Shown: positions 24,161-36,986, numbered from the stretch's first letter. The stretch: 64,000 nucleotides of DNA from Aphelocoma coerulescens (GCF_041296385.1 NC_091023.1:20488924-20552923), one strand, 5' to 3'. Notes: generated by a model not told the origin, from the sequence alone. Made by a program: numbers and translations.

Positions 24161-26023
24161 GGATGCCTTGCAAGCTGGTATTGCAGCCCTGGACCACCTG
24201 CTCCTCTGCCCTCCAAGCCAGCTTGGTCTCCCTCCTCAAGGGTGTGGGGGCTCAGGAGGAAGAGGCTTTTCTCTTTCCTGGCCTGAATTTTTACCTTTTG
24301 CTCAAATTTTGACAGCACTGGCAACAGCTTTATATTTTGCTGTGTTTTTGCAACAGACAAACGGGGATGGTTTCAGGCTGGGGTTGAAGCAGGAGGGAGC
24401 AGATTTCTCCTCCAATGTTCAAACTCCTAAAACTGGGCATGTGTGTCCTGGAGGCAGAAGGATGGTCCAATTGTGATGCATGGACACACAGAGGAATGTC
24501 ATGAACCAGACAGCACTGGACTGGCTCCAAATGCTGCTCTCAGTTTCTTCCCCAAGTTAGTAGGCGAGTGGCCACATCTCCAGCAGGAGGTCAGACTGAC
24601 CTTGGAAAATGTAGGCAATGCAGCTCACCCAGTTTGTAAACTGAGACCAACACCAAGAGCTGTAAGATGAGGCAGCCCAAGCCAGAAACCTCAACCCCGT
24701 GACCGGACTTGGTCAGCCCTCGATGACCCTGAGACAACTAAACCTACACTTTATCATGAAACAGCAGATCCTGTGTCTTTCTGTGGTCATCCCAGCCAGG
24801 GTCAAACAGGCACAAGGGGTTTAATGCTGAGACTGGGTGAAAAATTTCTTTTTGCTGAGCTGACTGAGAGGCTGAGGATGCTGGAAGGAGGAGAGCCGGC
24901 GCTGACACAGAGCAAGGAGAAATTAATGGCTTTTAGTGTTTCTCATTTATTTTGCCCAGTTACTTGGAATACCTTCTTTCGAGGATTTTTTTCCCTTTCT
25001 GCTTTATGGCAATTACCTCTGATTGTTTCAAATTATTAGCATTCAGAAATAAAGCATGATTATCTCTTTCCAATATTTTTCGCAGGTTTTTGATTTCAAA
25101 TCCATCCAATAAACCCAACCTGAATTTATGAGCCATGCAGTTTTTAGATAAAAGCAAAGGCAAGGAGACGTTCCTGCTTTTGCTGCTGCTCGCCAATGCC
25201 CACCAGGCACCGCATGCTGCTATTCCCTGCAAATAATAGGGAGTGGTCCCAAAGAGTGAGCACTGCCCTAGCAGGATCCCTTCTTCCCAGTTATCAGAGG
25301 ACACCTGGTGATATTAGCAGCAGCAGAGCAGTGGGTGTTTCATCTCCCGTGGTTTATGTGCAATTACAGGAAGGGCAGTTCATGCCCAGGTGCTGCCAGA
25401 AGCGGTGCCTGCTCCACCACGTTTGGCCCCACTGCTGACACCTCCCTGCCTCCCATCAAAGAGAAACGTGAGGAGCTGTTTCACCTGATCTGAGGGAAGC
25501 TTTTGACACAGTTAACTGTAGCATATTAATTAACAAACTTCAGCACTGAGGCTCCTCTGATGCAGCTCTCACAGGGTTTCACAGCTGAAGAGAAGGAGGA
25601 GGAGGAGGGAGGGGATGTTCACGGCTCTGGGTCCTTCACCCTCACAGGGATGCAGCATCCAGGTACAGCACCAGCAGCCGGGGTGGTGGTCCAGGGTGCT
25701 GGGAGGGGATGGAGCTGCAACATCCCCCACCCACCCAGCCAATGTCACCCTTGTGTTATCTTGCCGCCCTGCTATCCCACAGAGGGGCTTCTCACTGTGA
25801 TTTTCTCTGTGAATTTCTAAGGAAATAGACAAAGAGAGGTTAGAGCAGGGGCTGCCTGGCTTCTGTTGCCCCACATCCCAGCTTGGCTGTGTCCATATTT
25901 AGACCCATCGTGCTTCCGTGGTCCTGTGCTCCTGCAGAAACCTGAACCAAGGGAAAATGGGGCAGTGGATGACAGCAATGTCACCATGGCCCCAATGCAC
26001 AGCAAGTGCAGGCCATGGAAATT
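24161..26023. other. unique sequence, no gene recognised
   Basis: No supportable gene. The tract at 25590-25615 is GA-rich (GAAGGAGGAGGAGGGAGG). Confidence 0.5.
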
Positions 26024-26108
26024 GGGTCAGCTTCTTCTGGTGTAAATCAGCACTCCTTTGCTGAAGCCAGTGGAGTTAAAAGAGTGCAAGAAAGACCAAA
26101 ATTAGGTC
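26024..26108. repeat. ancient foldback repeat
   Basis: CTTCTTCTGGTGTAAATCAG (26031-26050), CTGAAGCCAGTGGAGTTAAA (26061-26080) and the closing CAAGAAAGACCAAAATTAGG match in order the old sauropsid foldback pattern (TGCTGGTGTAAATC, TGAAGTCAATGGAGTTAC, GTGAGATCAGAATCAGG). The copy is diverged and non-coding. Confidence 0.7.
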
Positions 26109-27399
26109 AATCAGATGCACAGCTCCTTTTATGCAGCAACGTAACCCTCTTCTTCCTTCCTACTATTCTGCACAGTCAAGTAGGTCAGAAGTATCTGCTG
26201 TCAGGCAGCTGGATCCACTGAGGTCGCTCTGAAATATTCTCTAAATCAGCAGGACATCAGGAAAAGACATCCCTGTTCCCTCCTGCCACTGTGGTCTCTG
26301 AGCACATGTCTGAGGGAGAACAGGCTCTCAGCAGGGAGGCTGATGAAGGCTGGGATTAAAACACCCCAAAAGTCTTAGTCTGGGTTTAACCAGGCAAGAG
26401 GTAACCCACATTCCTAAATACCCCATTTGTAGCACTTGCCTTCTGGGCAGGGTTTTGCCATGGGCTGTGCTTGGAAGGGGCATCACAGACATGATGAGGG
26501 GCTGTTCTGGTGGCCCCCAGCAACCCCTGAGCCACCTGCACTGGAGCCTGGTCCTCGTGTGAGCCATAGGATGTGCTACTGCAGGGTCCCACAGCTTCCA
26601 GTGCCACTGGTATTAGGGCAAATTTTCCTTCCCAAATGAGTGCTAGAATAATTGGCACAAGCCTGTCCTCAGAAAGCAGGGCAACAGCTCCTGTATTTCT
26701 CTGCAGAGCCTCTTATACACAACCTTCTGTATATGTTTTACACGCCTTGAACCAGTGAGACCAGAACAACTGCTTAACACCCATTGGAAAAGAAGCATAA
26801 TTGAAACAAACTGGAAATAAGATTATTAGTGAAGCAATCCAGCTTCCTATTTTCATTCACCAGGAGTGGTGCCAAAAGGTAATTCTGAAGCTGGAGAAAC
26901 TCTGTGGAGAACTGTGGTGGAGTCAGCAGAGCAGCGCAGGGAGGGCAAACGTGGGTGAGAAATAGCCTTGAATCGCTGAACACGTTGTTTGAGCTATAAT
27001 GATTTTATGATTCTGACAGAGAATTTTCTGCCTGAATCATAAAATAAATAAGGGTCCTGGAGCACCATGGCTTCATACCAGCAGCCAAGGAGATGAAATC
27101 ATGAGACTTTCAAAACCAGAGCTGCTCCCAAGTTTGGCAACTCCCCTCTGCGGTGAGGAATGAAAGCTGTGTGCCAAGTCAGTCACAAATTATAAACAGT
27201 CCCAGAAATGGCGATTTCTACTGCACCCAGCCATTTTCAACATTTTCTTCTCTTAAATTGTTCCACATCTTGTGCCTGCCTTACCTCGTGTCTATGTGGA
27301 GTCTCTAGAAGTCTGCAGACCATCTGCAATAGGTGACTAACACATTAGCACCAGTTCTCCCCCTGGGAGCCTATGAAGCTAGGATGTGACAGGCTGGAT
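26109..27399. other. unique sequence, no gene recognised
   Basis: Nothing supportable. Confidence 0.5.
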
Positions 27400-27800
27400 A
27401 GTGAGGGGTCTTAATTGCTTATCACATTGAGACATTACTGTAGCCACAACACCCATGTGAGACAGCGATAGTAGCAGCCAGACTTTGGTCCAACAGCAAT
27501 AAAAATGAATAATACTAATTTCTTCAATTATTTACTGCTCACAAGCAAATTAGTCATCTCTTTGCCATACCTGAGACAGTAGATGCCACAAAATACCTTC
27601 AGTGCCATCTAGCTACTAAGTTACTTGGAGAGATAAATTTGCAACTCGCACTAATTGCCAGAAGGCTCATCAGTGGCAATGTCCTGTTTCAGCAGCTGAT
27701 GCTCTGCCCTCAGGGGTCTAATCAGGATGGTGATGAAAGCCACAGAGACAATTCACAACCGTAGAAAACTCTGCTTTAAATGGATGATTATCTAAAGTAT
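27400..27800. promoter_or_regulatory. possible distal regulatory block rich in TAATT motifs
   Basis: Homeodomain-type cores are dense: ACTAATTTCTTCAATTATTT (27515-27534), CTAATTGCCAG (27651-27661) and several ATTA words, plus GCTTATCACATTG and ATGGATGATTATC. There is no repeat and no coding signal. Motif density is seen; enhancer identity is inference. Confidence 0.3.
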
Positions 27801-28895
27801 GGCAAAGTGAATTCCTCAGAATGATGGCTAAATGAATAAATGACTACATGCACCCCAAACCCACAGGATATTTCCTTCCACTTGTAAAGGCACTTCAGTA
27901 TCTCCAGTCCCTCTGAACATTGCCAAGAAAGAGAAACAGCACTTTTGTGGTTTAGCTTCAATTTCATGGAGACATAAAGAAGCTATGAAAAATACCTCCC
28001 TTGCTTTCTACTTGCCTTGGGTTTCATGTCCTCCATATCCATCATGTTTCAGTACCTCCGTGTCCATCATGGAGGTTCTGAAGTACTTTGATCCCTGATT
28101 ATCTCTGAACTGCTGTATTTTTATAGAAAGTACAATAACCTTAGAAATTCCATGGACCCATTTTACTGGTGGTGGCTCCACCAGCTGTCTGTGATGAGTG
28201 CACCCACAATTATGTCCACACCACAGCCAAGTGTGTGTTGTGCCAGGCTGGTGGCAGGCTGGGAAGTGGGTGCATACTGAGGGATACAGCAGACATGTAG
28301 CTTTCCCTGGATAACTTAGACTGAACAGAGCTGGTTTTTCACTTTTTCCTCCCCTGGCCCAGACTGTGGACTGTTGCCAGGTATTTTGGTGTGTCCTGGA
28401 CCAGGTTTCTTAGCAAAAAGCTAAGAAAAGCAAAACAGAATTAATTTCAAAAAGCAGTTGTTTTTATTACATACTATATTTTGGTGAGGTTATTCCATTT
28501 ATGGTGTAATTTGTCCAGATAAAATCTGTCTAGAAATGACCTTATGGTCTGGGTATGATGCTGATACAGGATGCATGTGTGCTTGTGCTCCCACAATGTC
28601 AAACAGCAACGCTTGGACAAGGATCAGCTCCATGGATGTAGCAGGCATGTGTGCCTGACCACTCTGCAGGTCAGATTCTGCTCTGGGTGCACGCTCCTGG
28701 GAAAGTGAAATCAGTGTCACCAAGGGAAGATTCCCTAGGTCTGGCAGCAGCACACATCTGGCAATGATGCACACCCACTGATGGCAGCAGGACGTGTGTC
28801 AGATCCTGTTGGAGCACGGTGAGGATTCCCACCTCCTCTTTGGAGGCTCTCACTGCCGTAATGCTGAAGAGTTTATCCAAGCCAGACCAGATTAT
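27801..28895. other. unique sequence, no gene recognised
   Basis: A short imperfect hairpin, ACCTCCGTGTCCATCATGGA with GGT closing, lies near 28053. Nothing else. Confidence 0.5.
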
Positions 28896-29029
28896 CATGG
28901 AATCACAGAGTCATTAGGGTTGGAAAAGACCATCAAGTCCAACGTTTATTAACCCAGCAACACCATGTTCACCACTAAATCATACTTCCAGGTGCCACAT
29001 TCACATGGTTTTTTTGCAAATCTCCAGGA
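28896..29029 (-). mobile_element. CR1 LINE fragment, 3' end
   Basis: Reversed CR1 terminus CATGGAATCACAGAGTCATT, then GGGTTGGAAAAGACCATCAA, GTCCAACG, TTAACCCAGCAACACCATGT, CACCACTAAATCATACTTCC and GGTGCCACATTCACATGG. The order matches CR1 3' ends of the LTAACCCAGCA-containing subfamilies. Short, diverged, non-coding. Confidence 0.93.
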
Positions 29030-29370
29030 GCAAACAGCATTAGCCATTTCAGGGAGCCCCAAGCCAGCTTCTGCTGGCTGACAAGGTCTGTAACCTCAAA
29101 GTCAGTGCAAAAATTTTTGGAGCATATTAGTTTGAAATTAATTGAAATTAGTGCTGAGGATGGTACTCGTTTCATATGGATGGACCTCAGCAGTGTGAAG
29201 TGGGTATTACAAAGAGCATCTGTGTGGCACCCACAAGAATTTTAATTGTTCCTTAAAGCTACATGGCAAAAGCTGGCAGTTCAAGCATAGAAGGCCTGCA
29301 GCCCTCAGGTGTCCCTCTGAGCTGGAATTACCATATAGACACTTAAATAAAAATGAGCCCAGCACAGGAA
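29030..29370. other. unique sequence, no gene recognised
   Basis: Contains a local repeat TTTGAAATTAATTGAAATTA near 29130. Nothing else. Confidence 0.5.
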
Positions 29371-29453
29371 CCTGACACCACATCTCAATCCAAGCCCTGC
29401 TGATTTACACCAGCCAAAAAGAGACCTGACCTGCAGGGCCAAACCTGGCCCAT
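29371..29453. repeat. ancient foldback repeat fragment
   Basis: TGCTGATTTACACCAGCC (29398-29415) followed by CCTGACCTGCAGGGCC and CCTGGCCCATGG fits the right arm of the old foldback family (GATTTACACCAGC...GATCTGGCCCATG). The left arm is poorly preserved. Confidence 0.5.
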
Positions 29454-32400
29454 GGCTATATCCCGGCAGCTGCAGTGATTTAGAAGCTCTGTCAGTGTCA
29501 CTCACCAGTGGGTCTCGTTGAAAGCCAGATTTATCTTGTAATCTGCACTAGAGGCGTAAACTGCTACTGCTGCTCCCACGCAAAATAAATCAACCCAACA
29601 CAGCCCGGAGCTGGTGGCTGTGAGCACCAGCCCTCGCTCTGATTTATACATCCTTATGCTAAAGTCAGCGGTGGCCAAACGTGGGCAGGAACCTTCCCAT
29701 CTCACCTCCAGGGCTGACACCTTGGCAGAGGGTGGCACTGGGGACAGCATGGGGACCTGCCTGTCCCAGGAACAGCAACAAGCCTTTGGATCAGCCTGAT
29801 CCAGGCTTCCAGTCCTTGGCCAGGGCTTCACCAAGCCGTGGCAGCAGGAGCAAGCACTGCTGTGAGGAGTGTGATGCAGTGGTACTGCTGTCCTGCCTGG
29901 GGAGGGGACCCTGCTCTGCTGGGGGAATGCCTGAGCACACGGGGTTAACTCAGCCTTCAGGCTCACTGTTATTTTAGGCATCTTTCTCTGGTTCTGAAAC
30001 ACAGGCTGACAAAACTCAGGAAGAAAGATAGTAGTGTAATACCCACCCAAATGTAGTCCCAGGGAATGTTAAGCCTCCAACTCTTCACATCCCAGCTGTG
30101 AGCTTATGATTTTAGCAGCTCTCCCCTTTGGGACTTTTTCTTATCACATAAGATAAAGAACATTGTTTTCTCTTTCAGTCTTGCACAGCACACGCCTGTG
30201 TTGCCCCGTCACTGCCCTGGCACACTCCCTTTGGAGACAAAGCAAAAGCCCCAGGACATGGGCAAATTTTGAAGCCTACCCAGCAAAGGGAGTACAGGAT
30301 TTGGGGGTGCATCAGCAAAGTGGTGATTGCCACACATCCAAACAGGGACACAGCTGTGGCATTTTGGCAAGTGGTGACCCAGGAGCCAGAGGAAAGACAA
30401 TGCTGTTTTCCTGGCTGTTTTCCACCATCGAGAGGCGGGTTGGTGGCTGCCCATGAGAGCCCACCCTGATGAAACAACTACCCAAGTGTTATGCTGGAGT
30501 CTGTGCATTCCTTGGTGTCAGGTGAAGCCACAGGGGTTTGGCAGAGCAGCCACAGCTACACCCGGTCCCTCCACAGACACTGTTGGTAATTTCAGGCAGC
30601 AAAATAACACCCTGGCAGTGCCAAAAGCCACAGCAATTAGCAGCAGTGCAAGTAATCAAGAGAAAGGACTTTTCCACAGCTGAATGACCAGACTGTCAAG
30701 CCTGCAAAAAGTAGTACCTAAAATTGATTGCAGCTCACATGGATAATTTCTATCAGAATTGTGTTGTTGTATTAAAACAGTGATGCATTATGTATGGCCA
30801 TGCATCTCTGCAATAAACATTTTACATTTAATTTTAAAATCTATGAGTCATTCAAAAAGTTCTCTCATTATGTTGCACAGACCTTTGTTGAGTCAACAAC
30901 AGAAGAGTCTTTAAAAAAAAAAAAGTTCAGGGAATCACATGGATGTGAAATTCCTGAGCTGGGAATGGGAGTGTGACAGCATATCCTGAGTGGAACAGCC
31001 CATCCTGGGGGCCCATGTGCTGTGCAGAAAGTGGATGTCCCTTGCTCTGCACTGGAGGCTTGTTGTGCAACAGGCTTGTAGCAGCAGAGGAAAAATCAGC
31101 ATGTCTGATCCTGAAGCCCTTGCATAGGTTTAACTTCCATGGGGAGTCAAATGCCTGCACTGGCACTTGCAACACAGGTGAAATTGCCAGCTAGGTGGAG
31201 GGTTGCATTGAAAGTGCACCCAGGATGGTTTCCATTGGCACTTGCTGTGAGCTGTGGGTCTGCAGTCACTGCATTTTACAGCAGAGAGACTCACTCATTC
31301 TGATTAAACTCAGTCCCCTCCCTGTGTTGGGTAATTACTCCCTGCCACTGCACAGAAACCCTTTGCATGTCCCAGAGGCCTTCTTCCCTCTGTAGTCATC
31401 CATGGTTCCAGTGTGGGCACCAACACCACAAGGGAACAGCCAAATGGATCTCATTGTTTGGGTTTTTCCTCCAAGTCCTCTGTAGTGACAGCAGCTCCTG
31501 CACTCTGCTCACCACCTCTCAGCAGGGTGGATCAGATGGAGATGACAGTGAGCTCAGCCAAAAAGTGGAGCTCAGTGCTTGATTCAATGTGAAAACCACC
31601 ATCAGCTGGGGACCAGGTCTGGACAGGCAGTGTGATTTTTTTGTCATGTGAAAATGGGCTGATCAAAGTGCTGCTGGCAGGTAGCGTGGTTGGGCAGTGC
31701 TGCAGAGAGCTTGGCAGGCCCACAGGAAACCACAGGGCCCTGAAATGAGTGTGCGTTCGCCAGAGTCAGCAAAAGCAGCCTGCAGACCTGAACTTCATTA
31801 TTTCTTATTTCATACACTCTTTAAACTGATCTCTTCTTTACCTTCCCCCAAGTTTTATATCCTTGAATTTTACTGGGTAATCCTTCCTCTCCATGGACAA
31901 GGAAGATTTTAGAAGCTTTAGGATAATAAAAGCATTGGGAAAAGGAAAGTGATGGGGTTTTCAGGTACTGTGCAGAATTGTGCAACGGCAATTTGGAGAC
32001 AGAAGCGCTGTTTCTAGCACTGATGTCGCTCTGCCTTGGGAACTCTTCCTCCATCCCTTCTGTTTTCACCTGCATGAGGGACTCACCCTGCCATCCTCTC
32101 TGCAGAGGCACTTACTGCCCATCCGAGCACCTCACACAGCACAGAGGAGGTGTTTTCATTACGAGCAGGAGGAACCAGAGATCTCTGTTACTATCTAAAC
32201 ATTAGCAGCTTTAATATTTGTTGTTCTCAGGTTCCTGTCCAGCTGCCTATGCAGCTTTGCACATAAAGACAAAAACGTCAATCAATACGGAGCACAGCCA
32301 CACCATGCTATTCATTCCTCCCCGAGAGGGGGTTTTTCCAAAGCTGAATCACAGCAAAAACCTGCAGAAATGATTGTGATTCCAGACTTTAGTGGATATC

Positions 32401-33439
32401 ACTGGGAAACAGAGTGGCCAAATGGATTTTCCACCTACCATCAGTTACTAGCAACGCAACATACTTCACTCCTGGGATGCACACTTAGGGTTGGGTTAAA
32501 AATAGATAAAGGCAGGAGAGCAGAGCACAGCGGTGTTTGTGTGTGATCAGCACAGGAGCCAACTCGGCAAGAAAGGCACTGGGCAGGGTCAATCCAGTGA
32601 TGCCCCTTGGCACAGGGCCATGGCTTTGCCCACTCCTGAAAGATGCTGCTTAGTAAAGCAAGGGAGAAAATGCAACATGGAGTACCAGAGAGCAAAGCAT
32701 GGATCAGATAAGGACTAATAGCACGCAGCTCTGATGCACAAGGTGTGTAGGGAGCTCCTGCACATGGTGCCAAAACCTCACATTAAACACCTTCACTAGA
32801 ACATGGGGATAATACTTTGCTCCTCCGTGTTTGAGACAAATGGAGGATGCCCCACCATGCCTGTCTTGGAAGGAAATGGCCTCACTTCCCCAGTGGCTCG
32901 GGTGAGGGTCTACTCAGCTCAGAGGGGGATTGGCAGCCTGGCCCTGGGTGTGTTGCTGTTGTTAATCATGATCACTACTGACACAGAATGTGAGTCAGTG
33001 GGAACTGAAAAGTCCAGAAACAAGGCTTCCTTTCCCACCTTGGAGGCCACCCCAGTGGTCCCAGTGAGTGTCTGGGACACTCGAGGCCAGAGCCAGCCAG
33101 CACGTGCATTTGGCACTACCATAAAGCCCTCAGTGCCAGCAGCTCTCTCTAATTTGGGCGATTTGTGTGAGTGATGGATGCCCTCACACAGCCCGTGGGG
33201 ACAGGGCTGTGCAATAGGACACAAGAGAAGAAAACAGAGGCATCAGTGTGTGCATGTCTCTGTGCGTGTGTGTGGCAGTACGGGCACCACATCACGTCCC
33301 TGCTTTATTTATTCCATGAAGTATAAAACCACATAGAAGATGTTTGAGGTTATCTGAATCTTGAACTCCTAAACAAATAATCAACTTCTGACTCATTTCT
33401 AAGAAACTCAGGCTTCTGTGACCAAGCTTCCTTTACAGT
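29454..33439. other. unique sequence, no gene recognised
   Basis: About 4 kb with no recognisable repeat. Open frames reach 182 codons (29502-30050, minus). That frame is low in domain-like pattern, overlaps others on the opposite strand, and I do not recognise a family. A short GTGTGTG run is at 33247-33275. Confidence 0.5.
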
Positions 33440-33600
33440 CATCAGTGAATTTTAAATTACAAGCCAAGAGGACGTAATTTTCATTGAAAGACGCCTCCTG
33501 TTCATTTTGTGGGTTTGATTTAGTAGCTGGAAGATGATACTGAAATATTTCAGTCTATAACAATTAATGAGCATATTCTGGGGTTTACAGCTGCATCACA
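33440..33600. promoter_or_regulatory. possible regulatory block with 16-bp palindrome
   Basis: Contains the perfect palindrome ACTGAAATATTTCAGT (33539-33554), followed by CAATTAATGAGCAT (homeodomain-like). AT-rich, repeat-free. Function is inference. Confidence 0.3.
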
Positions 33601-33716
33601 GTTCCCACCATGGGTCTCCTTTGGTTTTTTTAACTGCTAACAAACAGAGATTGTGTATCTCCACACCCAGTAACTGCCTCCACATTCATGCTAACTTTAA
33701 CAAGACTCACTGTTTT

Positions 33717-33739
33717 TCAAGGCCCACAAAAGGCCTTGA
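33717..33739. repeat. short perfect hairpin
   Basis: TCAAGGCC and GGCCTTGA flank a 7-base loop (CACAAAA), giving an 8-bp perfect stem. It may be a chance inverted repeat. Confidence 0.9.
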
Positions 33740-34290
33740 CCTATAAAATTCAATTTCAAATGGTAAAATCCCCTGGCCACTGTAGACGCTGGTGACAAAC
33801 TAATGTGTTATGTTCCATAACCATCTGTTTTGAGTACTGGCTTGACCTGTAAGTGTTCTAGATACAACCTGACTAAAATGGGTTTTATTATTTTCCATTA
33901 GTGCCTGCTGCAAGAAAATCAACGGGCAGTCCACAGGGGAAATAAAAGTAGATAGCTCCTCTAGATAGCATCTGCTGCCAATGTAAACAGACCCTTTCCC
34001 AGCCCTCTCCTCCTTTCAGTTTCTTTCCAACCCTGTGATGTGATATCATATTTCCCAAGATCTGTGCTTTTGTTGCAATACCTGAGGCAGGGCGAGGGCA
34101 GGAGATGTTCCCCCACCCTGCAGGACCTGCTGCTGTGGTTGGGTGATGCTCCATCAAACCCCTGGCCCAGCAGCTGCTCAAGGAGATGCACTCTCATCGT
34201 GCTGAACTGGCAGCACATGAGGAGGAGTGTGACTGAGCGGTGTTTCCCATATTTGAAGTTGGACTCACTGACATCAGAAACTTTATTTTT
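33740..34290. other. unique sequence, no gene recognised
   Basis: Nothing supportable. The overlapping open frames at 33961-34527 (minus) and 34040-34516 (plus) run into an antisense CR1 and are not genes. Confidence 0.5.
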
Positions 34291-34436
34291 CATAGAATCG
34301 TGGAATGGTTTGGGTAGGAAGAGACCAAATGCCTCTACCATGGGCAGGAAAGCCACCAGGTTCCTCCAAGCTCTGTCCAACCCGGCCTCAGACACTCCCA
34401 GGAACGGGGCACTCACAGCTTCTCTGGACAACACAC
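34291..34436 (-). mobile_element. CR1 LINE fragment, 3' end
   Basis: Reversed terminus CATAGAATCGTGGAATGGTT, then TGGGTAGGAAGAGACC, CTACCATGGGCAGGAAAGCC, ACCAGGTTCCTCCAAGC, CTGTCCAACCCGGCCTCAGA, CACTCCCAGGAACGGGGCA and GCTTCTCTGGACAAC. This matches the subfamily whose consensus has GCCATGGGCAGGGACACC. An internal deletion has removed the ATCATCTAGTTCCAACC block. Confidence 0.93.
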
Positions 34437-34540
34437 AACACATGCCCGGCTGTGCTGCTGTGCAGGCCCCAGCACTCAGAGCAAGACCACGACAATTTTG
34501 GGGCAGAACCCTGTGACATGTGAGCACATGGCCTCATGCA

Positions 34541-34630
34541 GGCACCGTGGGACAGAGCTGATGGCACATGTGTCCCCTGCACTCGGGCACCATGAGACAG
34601 GGCTGATGGCACATCTGTCCTGGGGTCAGC
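34541..34630 (+). repeat. 45-bp tandem duplication
   Basis: GGCACCGTGGGACAGAGCTG then ATGGCACATGTGTCC is repeated 45 bases later as GGCACCATGAGACAGGGCTG then ATGGCACATCTGTCC. A partial third copy starts at 34639. The period is a multiple of three, so all frames stay open across it, which explains the overlapping open frames here. Confidence 0.92.
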
Positions 34631-34650
34631 TGCACTTGGGCACCTTGGCC

Positions 34651-36960
34651 ACTCAGGGACACGTGCCCAAGGCAGCTACAGCCTGAGCCTGCCCAGTGCT
34701 GCCTCCACAGCCCAGAAGCAGCATGTGGTCCTCAGGCTCTGCTCCCTCCTGGCTTTTTCTGCCCCTCACCAGAGAGTGCTTACCAGCAGTGCCCACCGAG
34801 ATCATTTGCCCTCCTTTCATTTCCCCAAACTTCTTTTTAAGGCAAATTATGCAGTTAAAAAAATCTCCTAGCATTAAAACCTGCCTCACGTCGTCGTGTC
34901 TCAGTAAAACAATGACATTTTCCCCTCTTTGATGCTCAGATCTAGCTCTGCAGGAAATTTTACTACCATGACTCTTTCATCTCTCTCCTGGCTTGAAGAT
35001 AAATGATCCTTGGACTCTTCTGGACCTGCATAAATCACAAAAGCAATCTACTAAGAGAGCTGCCTGTGGCACTGACTTCAGCTGGAATTGAAAAGGACAG
35101 TCAAAAATATCCATAGTGCTTACACAAGGAGTAACAGGGCAGGGGTAATCCAATGCCTTCTCCTTTTGGCAAGCAGTGACCATGGCATGGAGAAGAGGAC
35201 AATGGTGGGAACATGGCACTGGGGGAATGACAGCCCTGGGATACCATCCTTGGAGGCATTGAGGATCACTAGAGAAAACCTACAAAACAGCAGCTTCTGA
35301 GGACATGGGATTTGTTTCCAAAGAGGAGTCTTGATTTATTCCTCCAGGCCACCGAATTTGGACCTGGGGGTCAGATGCATGTGACATCATCCCTTTCCTA
35401 ACCACATCTAGCTTTACCTGCAACTTAAAGGGAGTTTGCCCCCAATCAATCTCTGAACAAGGGGCTATGGCAAGAGAGGTGGCACCTTCGGGGACTCAAG
35501 TTTGGGGGTTAGAAGAGGCAGCTCGCCTTATATTGCAAACAAATTTCAGCCTTTGTTGAGGTTTCATATGCAGGATGGAGAAACTTGAGTGGTTGCTGCT
35601 CAGCATTATCTTTTCTCCTTGCAGAAACTCCCCTGAGGGTCCAAAGTGATGGGGAAGACAACCAAAGCACCAGAAACTTGGCTTGGGAGTGGAGTGACAG
35701 CCTTCAGGCAAGACTTCTTCTGCTTGGAAACTCCATGAGAAACCACAGGGAAAAAAGGACAGCACATGGCCTGGGAGGAAGTGCAGGGTTTATCTCACTT
35801 GAGGCTTTAAATTGCTTTAAATCACTTGAGGGTTTATATCGCTTGAGGCTGATTTGGCCAAACTGGAGCACGGAACATGTGGGGTTAATATCCTGTACAC
35901 TGAACTTGCTTGAGAGATGGCTACAGGGTGGGCAACAGTGGCCAGCTCTCAACATGGCTTCATGGGGTAAAGCAAATCCTTTGTTGCACGAAGGTTTAGG
36001 TGCCACTGGAGCGTGATCCTTGTCCCCAGGCACAGCTTCACCCTGGAGCGCTCTGGCAGGCTGCAGCTGCAGAGAGCACTGCTCCAGCAGCCACTGCTCC
36101 AGCAAGCAACTGCTCCTGGTGACTTGTGCTTTCCTGTGGGTGGGGTGTGGGCTGCAGAGCTATTTTTGTGTCTCCTCTCGCTTTCACCCAAGTGCAACTG
36201 GATACCACAAGCCCCATCAGCCCTGAGCAGAGCATGCACAGCACTGCTCATGCAAAGCACGCCGTGCTCACAGGCAAGGAGATGAGGTTTCTCACTTCTT
36301 TTTTTTCCTTAAGCAAATTTTTAAAGTCCTAATTGCCAAGTAGTTGCGTTGCTCATAGCTCCTCGAATTCGGGAACATCTGCTGAGATCATTCATGCAGG
36401 GCTGCTCCCCATTAACAAAAAAGTGTTATCTTGAAACTGTTTCTAATGCAGACCCCCCTGACACTCCGCTCCTTCCAGTCTGATACAGCACTTTGTGATC
36501 CCTTTTCCAGTCATAACATTCCAATCCACAGCAAAATCACTTGAGTACATACATGTACCCAGCTACTAAGTAGTTTTTTACTATAGTAAAGCACCACCAC
36601 CCAGCAGTGACCCCCTTATCAGTCAGGGTGGGATGTGGGAACACTTGGCATAAAGCATTGAGGATGATACCCTCTACTCTTTCTCCATCTCGTTGACATT
36701 GCATGGCCATCTCCCACTTTTCCATCTGCTTTATTCAACTCTAACCACCTTCCTATAAGAGGCAGAGAAACAGGAGCCAGGATGTGTCATGAGAGATGTT
36801 TTTTGGAACAATTATCCTTTTTTTCCATCATGGAGCTGCAAAGAGAAGCAGCATCTGTCTCTGAGCTCTAAGCCCTTCTCATGAGATAATGAAATCAGTA
36901 ACTCAAAGCTTTTCATGAAGGTTTAGGGATTCCCATGCTTGGATATCTCTACTGAAGGCT
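34651..36960. other. unique sequence with two small internal repeats
   Basis: AGGGTTTATCTCACTTGAGG (about 35785) is echoed by AGGGTTTATATCGCTTGAGG (about 35829), with TTTAAATTGCTTTAAAT between. A 15-bp unit, CACTGCTCCAGCAGC, is repeated about 2.5 times at 36077-36117. No gene recognised. Confidence 0.7.
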
Positions 36961-36986
36961 TGTGAAAATCAGGCCTGATTTTCACA
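36961..36986. repeat. perfect 26-bp palindrome (foldback repeat termini)
   Basis: The 13-base arm TGTGAAAATCAGG is followed immediately by its exact reverse complement, CCTGATTTTCACA, with no spacer. The wording GAAAATCAGGCC / GGCCTGATTTTC is exactly the terminus of an old sauropsid foldback repeat (GGCCTGATTTTCAGAGG...). It may be two such ends fused or an element that lost its middle. Confidence 0.95.

Noticed and set aside
29502..30050. 182-codon open frame, minus strand
   Set aside because: No recognisable motif, overlapping open frames on the opposite strand, and no flanking splice or promoter signals.
33961..34527. 188-codon open frame, minus strand
   Set aside because: Runs through a CR1 3'-UTR fragment, which is non-coding in the element.
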